64,000 bases of DNA from Cliona cf. orientalis (Eukaryota > Porifera > Demospongiae > Clionaida > Clionaidae): NCBI GenBank assembly GCA_963930775.1, contig OZ005699.1, forward strand, positions 2,625,501 through 2,689,500, in the 5' to 3' direction. Of this stretch, positions 55,697 to 64,000 are shown one piece after another. The position numbers were made by a program, and so were the translations under genes. Position 1 is the stretch's first letter; the number at the start of each line of letters is the position of its first letter. The notes beneath the pieces were generated by a model. That model did not search any database, was not told the origin of the DNA, and saw nothing but the letters and a program-made list of their open reading frames with translations.

Positions 55697-58600
55697 TAGT
55701 CCCTCGGAGCCAGATCGACGTCTAGTGGCTTGCTATATATACACAGAGTTGTTGCGCTGATATTGCGCTTGCGCTTGCGCAATTGAATTGCCTATCGTTC
55801 GCGTTTCGCAGGGCGCGCTATGTTTAATAACAAGATTACGCCGACTCGCATAAATAGCTAGTATACACATATCAGCACGAATTTCGCCAGATCATATCAG
55901 GAGATCTAGGCACCTGAGCAACTTGTAAACCTGCATGTTGAAATCAGTGAATTAAAAATTAACTTGTGAATCATTGTGCTTCGAATAGCTTGGCAAGGCC
56001 TATACAAGCGTTGCATTTTTACTGAGGTAGCTATTGCAGAAAATCCAATATGCCTACAAATTTGAGGCTAGCTACATGCGTATTAAATGTATAATTGTAA
56101 AATGCCACAGAGAATGTAATTATTATTAAGAATGCACACTTTTTAATCCAAGTCTTTAGGGTAAGATATAGCCGCGTCGGACACTCTACCGCACTGCTCT
56201 TTAGTAGCTAATTTCCCTATGGTAGTATTATGAAACAAGATCAATATTAATTTTATCACGACAATATCCTGCTTAAATTATTTTCTACAAAATTGTAGCA
56301 TAGTGAGTATACTAAGTCTTGTATCAGTGTTAGTAGAACGGATGCACCTGCAGTAGCTACATGTATACACCATGCATGCATAGCTACATACTTGTAAGCT
56401 ACATACAACAAACAGGAAGTCTCAAATGGTCCACAGCTGCATGGTTAAAATACCATAGTTTTTGGAGACTTCTATGTACCTTTGTAAAGCTTAACTCATC
56501 CCACTGCAGGCCATGTGATTTCTGCTCATGTGCACAACCCATTACGTAAAGGGTGATCTACAGGTATAATATACAATGTCATGCATGCTTGCATGCTACA
56601 GTTTTCATGACAATGGCGTAATAAGAACCAGGGGGCTTGGGGGCTTCAGCCCTGATTCAAAATATAGGGGGGCTTAGCCACTCTCCACATGCAGTGAAAT
56701 TCCTCTACCCAGTAAATATATGCCCCCACTCCTCTTTGATGTACATGTATTATATAGATGCTGATGCAGTGCAGCACATGTGCGTGGGGTATAAATTATA
56801 ATTATTATGTTCTACAGAGCTCCTTAGACTAGTGATTAATGTGCACGTATCAACTCAATTTAAAGTGAAAGTAGCTGCATGTACACATGTAGAATCCATA
56901 TTTGGCATATAGCTACTTTCCCAAATTGTGTTTGCACATAATAAACATGACATTGTTGATGTGTTTGAAATCACTCATTTGAAATTTGGATTACGATTTC
57001 AACTTTTAAATTTTTGTAAACTCAGGGGCATAGTATACCACATAGTTATATATTTCATTGTCACAACTCAATTATAGGAACTTGTCGATAGTACCACTTG
57101 CAGCTGGTGTGGTGTTATTGGCACCCAAAGTTCAAACTGGACTCCATGGCCACCAGATCATGGTATGATAGGTACTATCGATAGGACAGATGTTTTTGCC
57201 CTTTTTGCCACCCCAATTAAGGCCAGCTGAAGCCAGGTCCCCTATATTAAACTGACTTGCTCAAAGTCACAACAGTGAGGCTCAGGTGCATGGGGATCAA
57301 ATCCCCAATACACACATATACACACAGTGTGACACATACACACATACTGTGGCCCAGAAGGGCCAAGTCCACAATGTCATGTGTGCTTACGACTAGCTAG
57401 CATGCAATAATAATAATATTATTATAGAAACAGTTAGCATAATGAATGGGTAGTGGTAGTGATACCCATGGAATCTGAATTATCTGTGTATCTACTCAAT
57501 GACCTATAGATACACTAATGGACCCATTTGTAAGAAATATTAACTTACACACAAGATACTATGTATGGAAGACTACTGTGATCGTACTATATAGTGAAGT
57601 AAATGGCGAATGTATCTGAGTCAAGTCACGTACACACATTTAATATTATAGCTACATGCATGCACCTAAGCACATGCACATGCACACACCCACACAAGTC
57701 ACGTACATGTGCATGGGTGAATTGGAGGAATTTCTGAAGCTCGAGTACAAGTACATGTATTGTCTATTAGTTCTTAAGTGGTAAGGCATTAGTTTACATA
57801 CGAGATTAATGTGTCTCAGTAGTAGCCTTACATATACACAGTACAGCACAAGATTGACTTTTTGACTTTGACTAGCTACAGAATCCATAGTTACTGTAAT
57901 GATAATAATATTATTTGGATGATATCAATACACACACTATAATTATTATGTTCATTGTTACAACTCAATAATGTGTGTGAAATTGAAACCACACTCATTT
58001 TTCCATTAACTTAAAGAAATATAAACACACAATACATGTTCCAACTAATGCTGCTAGCATCTCTATTATTATATTATGCACAGCTCCCATGGCATAAATT
58101 AATATACATGGGTGTATACTCTCATATAGCACTCCTGTTGCACCATAGGCATAGCATATATAGACCACAGTAAACTGTCAATGTCAGCTAATCAATGGAG
58201 GCCAGCTACGGGCCATGATCTATAATATTGCACAATAATGGAAGCTCAATAACTACAATCATGTGTACAGAATTCTAACTCCAACTATAATACAAAGTCA
58301 TACCATTTGAAGACAATGCATGTATATACACATGCAGCAATAATGTAAGGCCTTTGTATTAAAAGTGCAATCAGTGCACATTTTGTGCATGACTGGGCGC
58401 ACGTGTAATACACGAGCTTATATTATGTATACAGTACAATCACTATAATAATCATACAGCCCTGCCCACATAATATTATAAGGTAAACGAGATCACGTAC
58501 ACACAATCTGAATGTGTGCATACACCCAACATGTACCCATGTAGCTACACAACTCACATGCAGTGACATGTGCTGGAATAGCTAGGCCGGAGGAAGCTCA

Positions 58601-58949
58601 AGTAGTAGAAAGTCATGTTATTGTTATTTGTTCTTGGAAAGGAATAACAGCTAAAAGTTTACATAAACAGATACATGCATAGTTATACAAGATTGATGCG
58701 TCCCAGCAATAATATACACACATATTTTCCCAAATTATGCACTCTTTTTAATCTACATACACATCATCCAATATTAATTCAAATTGTTGTTGTTGAATCA
58801 GCAGGACGTATAATAGTATGTGAATCATAATAATAATATTATTCGTAAATGGACACAATGCTCCCAAATAAGTAAAGCACGTAATAGATACACACGTACA
58901 CGTACGTCTATAACTCTCCATCTAACATAATATATACGCACAAACATAA

Positions 58950-58987
<38 letters not shown>

Positions 58988-59480
58988 CATAATATTATAA
59001 ATGTTGAGAAGTAGCAGCTATATAATAATAATATTATACAGATACCAGGTGTTATATTATATTAATTTATTGTATTTCTAATAGGTAGTTACATAATAAT
59101 CATGTCAAGAACGGAAGCTCAATAACTGCAGTCATGTGCAGTAACTCTATCTAAAGTCACACCATTTGGAGACAATGCATATATACACAATATCATAATA
59201 TAGCAATAATGTAAGGCCTTTGTGTAAGTGCAATCGGTGCAGATTTTGTGCAATTATCAGTGAAGCTTAATAGGTGCATACACAGATACATACCCAGGAC
59301 ACTGGTGCATGTTCACACAGCAGCTGCATGAGGTGCACACACAATTAATGGGCATATACGATGTCATTATAATAGTCTAAGAGTACACATGCATCTACAC
59401 TGGCATTGCAGTAAATGAAACAGTACTTCAATGAATACTTGACCATGCACTCAGTAGCTGCATAGTTGAGAAATGGTGTA
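55697..59480. other. Gene-free stretch with a diverged ~0.88 kb tandem duplication
   Basis: No coding exon was recognised. Sequence at about 57.7-58.4 kb is repeated at about 58.58-59.3 kb. GGAAGCTCAATAACTACA, ACCATTTGAAGACAATGCA and GCAATAATGTAAGGCCTTTG all recur in order about 865-880 bases later. A (CA)n run is at about 58953-58984. Confidence 0.6.
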
Positions 59481-59898
59481 TATGGTAATGGTCGTAAATA
59501 TAGTGGGTTCACTTCACTATACAGTTCGATGTTCAGTCGCAGACGAGCCTCGGATCATTGGGAATCTGAGAGTGTCTCTGGACCTCGATAGTGAAAAATT
59601 TCAAAGCTAAAAAGAACTCAACAGCGCAGTACAGCTAGATTGGTCCGGCGGCACGCTGCTCATGGTGCGTGCTATATATAGCGCAGGGCTATCTATATAT
59701 ATCCACGGGATTACGTCAGCCTAGAGAACGCGTGAAGTTCGGCCGTCGCTGCTCGTCAGAGAAGGCAACACGCTGCTTGTAAGGTATTCGTTGGATACAC
59801 GCGCAAGATACTCTACATATTTCACTAAATTTCAAGTCCCAGAAGGGCTCCACCGAGGCCCTGAATTTTCTCATAATTACCTCATAGATTACCTCATA

Positions 59899-60500
59899 AG
59901 CCCCGTTTACACGTACCAAACCAGTTTAAACTGAACCGGATTAAATCGCGTTTAGCTACATGCACGCGCTTGACCCGAGTTAAGATATTCATAGCCCACT
60001 ACTATGCACGTAACCCACTTCTAACCCACATCAGGATGTGGGTTACAACCTAGTCTCGTGCCCAGCCCCCTTCATGCACGCGCGAGAAAGGGTCTGGTCA
60101 AAAGGGTCGCACTTACGCGTCCGGTTGGAATGCAATAATTGGCAATTCAGGTGTGCGTACAATAGAAACTAACCGCCACTTCCGTACCGTGTGCATAGAC
60201 CGAGCGCTCGATCGAGCGCACGCGCGTACGTACGGATCACGCATAATTACATTCCACTAATGTCATGTGACCATGGTTCTACAACCTGATTGGGCCGCAA
60301 TATACGTACCTCGAGGACAAGGAAGTGCGACCCTTTTGACCAGACCCTTTCTCGCGCGTGCATGAAGGGGGCTGGGCACGAGACTAGTTACAACCCGGGT
60401 CAACTAATTCGGTTTACAAGTGGATTAGCGCGTTTACACATAAGCGAGTTAGTTTAACGCGGATCCTGACCCGAGTTAAGCCCTAAGTGTAAATGGGGCT
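59899..60500. mobile_element. MITE with AGCCCCGTTTACAC ends
   Basis: The left end AGCCCCGTTTACACG and right end complement AGCCC​CATTTACACT bound about 600 bp. Internal GAGTTA/GGTTTA motifs repeat. It carries the MULE-like MITE. The target duplication is not resolved. Confidence 0.6.
60051..60386. mobile_element. MULE-like MITE, 64-bp perfect TIRs, 9-bp target duplication
   Basis: 336 bp. Both ends start TAGTCTCGTGCCCAGCCCCC and are perfectly inverted for 64 bp. GTTACAACC is present directly outside each end (60042-60050 and 60387-60395). Long TIRs plus a 9-bp duplication are the Mutator-superfamily pattern. No ORF. The perfect arms suggest recent movement. Confidence 0.85.
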
Positions 60501-60550
60501 AAAATTACCTAATAACCGCAAAAAAGTAAATTGTTACTGAGTGCATAACA

Positions 60551-62348
60551 TATGAAAACTTAACACTCACCTCGTCCCCGTCAGTGTTCCTCGCCGCTAA
60601 AAACTCAATGCTATAGCCATTCAAAATGCATTCAAAATGACCGCTCTTAGAGTTGTAAGGCGCCTGCGCATATGCGCGCATCCACGTGTTGGAGAACGGT
60701 GAGGGAAATCCCCCTTTTCTCTGACCTTCGCGGGCGAAGTCGACAACCAACGTGAGGCGGGAGACGCCAAGAATTTCGATGGATAGTCCATCGTGTCTCT
60801 AAGCGCTAGGCTAGATTTTCGTGCTTCGAGAACGTTTCTTGAACGCTGTGAATTTTGAAGAGAATTACCTCATAGGTTTCATCATCATTACTCATAATTA
60901 CCTCATAACCGCAAAGTTGAGAGTTTGTAATTGGGACTCGGTGAGTAATAATGAGTAATGAGTAATGAGTAATGAGTAATAATGAAAAACTTAGAGACTA
61001 TGTCCAGAGTCCCTCATGAATACACCGCCATAAATTCGAACTAGGACACATCGACAAACTGCGCATGCTCCGTATACGTGTACAATATTGGGGCGCGCGG
61101 CTTGAGCCGGTTGACCTTCACCCGCCATGTGCTCGACTGAATAGGGAAATCCCCCCGAGTGCGAGCTCGCCAAAGAAAGCGAACCGAGAAAATCGCCATA
61201 TCTCATCGATAGTCCACGATGTCTTCTACGCTAGGTTCGAATTCTGGGTCCCAACAACCTTTCATGCGCGCTAAACATTTTGAAACAGTTTCACAGCAAT
61301 TACATCATAGGTTTCATCATCAATTACTCATCAGTTACTCATAGGTTTCATCATCAATTACTCATCAATTACTCATCGCGAGGCCGAATTTTTTTTTGGG
61401 AATTGGGACTCTGGACGTAATAATAATGAGTAATGAGTAATGAGTAATAATGAGTAATGAGTAATAAAGGGCATATGTGATCAATATCATATTATCAGGA
61501 AATGGTCGTCATAAACATTAATCTGGTCCAAGTGGAAGTCACTTCATAAAGTATCTTTGAACTCAAGGGTATATAATAAGTCACATCATGCTCAAATACT
61601 TGTATCGTGCATAATATTTTAATTTCCTGGTTGGTGATAATCATACACCATCCATGATCAGTTGTCAACACCATCATAATCAGGCTGTTATTAAATTTTA
61701 TTCAGTGCACCCCCCCTGCATGCCTACCATCACTACCTACCGGTATACAGAAATGGTTAAATTTTCTGTATTGGAAAACTGCATTATTATAATGTACAGT
61801 TTAAATTTCTGAATTTCATGTAATCTTCCTTTTATATATTCTCTCTATAATGTTATGAGTATAATAGTGTTTCCTATAATTTTCCTTACTAGGTGCAATA
61901 GTGCATGACACCAGGCTATTATATACTGTATGCGGGCCAGCCTGTGTGAGACCTATTAACTGGTAATGGCCTAGCTTTGCACTAAAAAATTTAATAGAAG
62001 TCTTGAACTCAGAGGGTACGTATATATCTTATAATTAGCTTTGAGTTATAGGCTACTATTAAATTGTTTTAATTATTAATATCCATTACCAAGTTCATGC
62101 TATCAATCATATGATATACTCTCTATCATGCAAGTATAATATCATTAATTATTTTGCATTGGAATCATGATTAAAGTTTTAACTACGAAAGAATTATAAA
62201 TCAGGTATATATGTGACTATGACCAAAATCAATAATAATAATTGCTATATAAAAACTGAACTCTGATGTCATAATAGCATGTCATTGAATGTATAGCTAA
62301 TTAAATTTTTATTGTGCTTTGTTGATAATGTATAATTTTATTGTGTTG
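60551..62348. other. Gene-free stretch with repeat copies and TAATGAG arrays
   Basis: Contains (TAATGAG)n-type arrays at about 60945-60985 and 61424-61470, and an inverted copy (about 61120-61280, with GGTTCGAATTCTGGGTCCCA) of sequence also found at 44310-44475 and 45240-45480. The rest is AT-rich 3' flank of the next gene. No exon recognised. Confidence 0.5.
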
Positions 62349-64000
62349 CTAGTAGGTATCATTGGTGTTATTCTGTTCATCTGTAGAATCTTTGGCATGA
62401 TCTGGAGTCTGAGTGAGCTCATGATCATGAACAGTAGGCTCTGGGGAATTTGAGGGAGACTCAGAGATTTCCATTACCGAAAAAGTGACTTCTTTGTGTT
62501 GAGCGTTGTTACAGTTGAGATAGACTTGATTGGTAGGTGCTACAGTAACTGTGGGCAGGTTTTTGGAGCTAAATTTCCTTCGCGACTTTCGACGTTTGAA
62601 TAGCTTGAATGCATAGTGAATAATAACTCCGATGAGTAAGATGAATGTAATAGCGGTTGAGGTGTACGCAATAGCCGTCTGCTTTGTAGCGTCATTTTTG
62701 AAATTGTATAGAGTGAAAGCAGCATAGTAGAGAACATTTAGATGCATTAGTGTTTCTATTAACTCTGCATGGAGCTTTTTGTAAACCCTTATGCCCTTGA
62801 TGCTCTTGAGAAAGGAGATGCCTCCGACCAAAATAATTGTGACAAGGAGTGGAATTTGAGGATTGCTGGAGATTGTGACAGCTGAAGTGACATAGAGAGT
62901 GACCCTAATCAGTAGGAGCAAGCCAGGCCAATAGCGATACTCGCTATTGTATGGCGCATGGTAGGTGCTTATGAAAACATTAAGCTTGGTGTCTCGTGTC
63001 CACTTGAAAATGGTCCATTTAGGCATTTGAACAAGCCATTGCCAGGAAAAGAGAAGAGTGGTATAGGGTACTCCGATTAAGATAATCAAACCAGCAACGA
63101 TGGCAAGTGGAACATGCTTCCTTTTAAAATAGAGTACATTTCCATCAGGAAGCCACACCCTAGCACGTGAATCATCGGGGTAGTGAAGATTGGCATACGA
63201 AAGAATTGCAATCGTTGTTGAGAGTAGCTTGGTGTACGAGAGCAGAACAAGAGTGGCTAGAGTGGCTATAGGGTCCCTCCTTCCTATCTGCCTGGCAAAC
63301 GTGGAATTGTACCTACTGATGATGATTATGATGCAGACTAGTGAGATGATGTATACGGGAAAGGCCAGCTGAAGCCATGTCTTGATGTAAGCATCAAGTC
63401 CCGGAAAGAAACAGACTTCAAACCCTATATCCAAATTTAGCCAAGCTATGAACACAGTTGGGAAACTTGGTTCAGATGATGGAAAAAGGACTGCACCAGA
63501 AGCTGCCACTATATTGGCGTAGAAAATAAAGCTATTGATCAAACCATCAGCTACTGTTATGTTGAAAACTAGTAGGATTATGACTAAAAATATTCCAGCG
63601 AAGATGGACGTAAAAAGAATCACAATAGACACCAAAGGCCAATTGTGATGGCAAGCCAAGCAATGTGAACTACCCAACGAAAGTGTGAAACCTTCTTGAC
63701 AAGATCCACAAAGTATTCCTGAGCGATTGTACTGACATTGTGCATTGGCTCCATTGACAGCACTGAGATCAAGACTGACTGGCTCAGTTTGAGGGAAGCA
63801 GTGATCAAATGGGCAATGAGGATGAACTAAATACCCAGACTGATGGTCAGTATCATTGATGTAGGCAATCCATGAATTCGTATTAACTCGTATAATTGAA
63901 TTTGTTGTAAGGTTACATTGGACGATATAGGGCAACAGCAAGGAATGGCAGACACATTCACATCTTGTCTGCCTCCTGTTTGATGGTTCAAAGCCAATTG
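62349..64000 (-). CDS. Beta-helix / multi-pass membrane receptor-like protein (paralog 4, 5' end outside window)
   Basis: The frame is open to the right edge of the window, so only the C-terminal ~550 residues are seen. It begins in the end of the ectodomain (RCECVCHSLLLPY), then the Cys-rich module (HCPFDHC, CGSCQEGFTLSLGSSHC), about eight membrane segments with the family signature LNLDIGFEVCFFPGLDAYIK and VLLSYTKLLSTTI, and a longer Ser/Thr-rich acidic tail. It is clearly homologous to the three genes at 1.2-13.7 kb but more diverged (HPHCPFDHC instead of HDNCPYDYC), and does not share their near-identical DNA core. Confidence 0.85.
   Translation of the reverse strand, partial: IGFEPSNRRQTRCECVCHSLLLPYIVQCNLTTNSIIRVNTNSWIAYINDTDHQSGYLVHPHCPFDHCFPQTEPVSLDLSAVNGANAQCQYNRSGILCGSCQEGFTLSLGSSHCLACHHNWPLVSIVILFTSIFAGIFLVIILLVFNITVADGLINSFIFYANIVAASGAVLFPSSEPSFPTVFIAWLNLDIGFEVCFFPGLDAYIKTWLQLAFPVYIISLVCIIIIISRYNSTFARQIGRRDPIATLATLVLLSYTKLLSTTIAILSYANLHYPDDSRARVWLPDGNVLYFKRKHVPLAIVAGLIILIGVPYTTLLFSWQWLVQMPKWTIFKWTRDTKLNVFISTYHAPYNSEYRYWPGLLLLIRVTLYVTSAVTISSNPQIPLLVTIILVGGISFLKSIKGIRVYKKLHAELIETLMHLNVLYYAAFTLYNFKNDATKQTAIAYTSTAITFILLIGVIIHYAFKLFKRRKSRRKFSSKNLPTVTVAPTNQVYLNCNNAQHKEVTFSVMEISESPSNSPEPTVHDHELTQTPDHAKDSTDEQNNTNDTY

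Larger units (their letters stand above)
59520..60550. mobile_element. CCCCAGTAGC-family repeat interrupted by nested MITEs
   Basis: The outer copy matches the element at 34879-35408 (CAACAGCGCAGTACAG, then ATTTCAAGTCCC, ATTACCTCATAG and AAAGTAAATTGTTACTG). It is split at about 59899 by an AGCCCC-ended MITE. Confidence 0.5.

Noticed and set aside
57240-57315. MIR/CORE-SINE-like stretch (GACTTGCTCAAAGTCAC ... GGGGATCAAATCCCC)
   Set aside because: The resemblance is short, no tRNA-like head or repeated copy was seen in the window, and convergence is likely.
61220-61250. GGTTCGAATTC as a tRNA gene B box
   Set aside because: No A box or cloverleaf at the right distance; the sequence is part of a dispersed repeat also at 44390 and 45345.

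Overview
The window reads as nuclear DNA of an early-branching animal, most likely a demosponge. It is AT-rich, has short GT-AG (and some GC-AG) introns, carries a bifunctional CoA synthase, a TRAF protein, a fibrinogen-like secreted protein and RBR/USP ubiquitin genes, and is full of nested MITEs. It also holds large intronless receptor-like genes of a type I associate with sponge genomes. The species cannot be fixed from sequence alone. All multi-exon models below were built by hand from splice sites, reading phase and family motifs.

Layout. 1-1.17 kb: decayed LINE pieces. 1.17-13.7 kb: three paralogous ~1,270-residue membrane proteins (signal peptide, beta-helix-like ectodomain, short Cys-rich module, about eight membrane segments); a fourth runs off the right edge (62.3-64 kb). 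15.1-16.1 kb: secreted fibrinogen-like protein. 16.9-18.2 kb: TRAF-like protein with no visible RING. 18.7-23.8 kb: CoA synthase (PPAT + dephospho-CoA kinase), 9 exons. 23.9-26.1 kb: foldback element and a dead Kelch fragment. 26.5-53.3 kb: one 35-exon minus-strand gene for a 1,507-residue protein with THREE tandem USP (ubiquitin protease) modules. The first has an intact triad, the second has lost both catalytic Cys and His, and the third keeps Cys/His/Asp in a degenerate Cys box. 53.7-54.8 kb: an intronless UBL-RBR ubiquitin ligase on the same strand just upstream. 54.8-62.3 kb: no gene; nested MITEs and a diverged tandem duplication.

The two most notable objects are nested. Intron 26 of the triple-USP gene contains a TA-flanked 2.57 kb Tc1/mariner-type element. 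It carries two convergent genes between its inverted repeats: a DDE transposase and a second protein of a multicopy invertebrate family with a SHOCT-like C terminus. Each ORF has a single one-base frame break. Other elements include a 64-bp-TIR MITE with a 9-bp target duplication inside two further MITEs, and a composite element carrying an Ulp1-like/PHD fragment.

Functionally, the E3 ligase and triple-USP gene form a local ubiquitin pair, and the beta-helix/membrane genes form a dispersed paralog cluster with signs of gene conversion in one short module.
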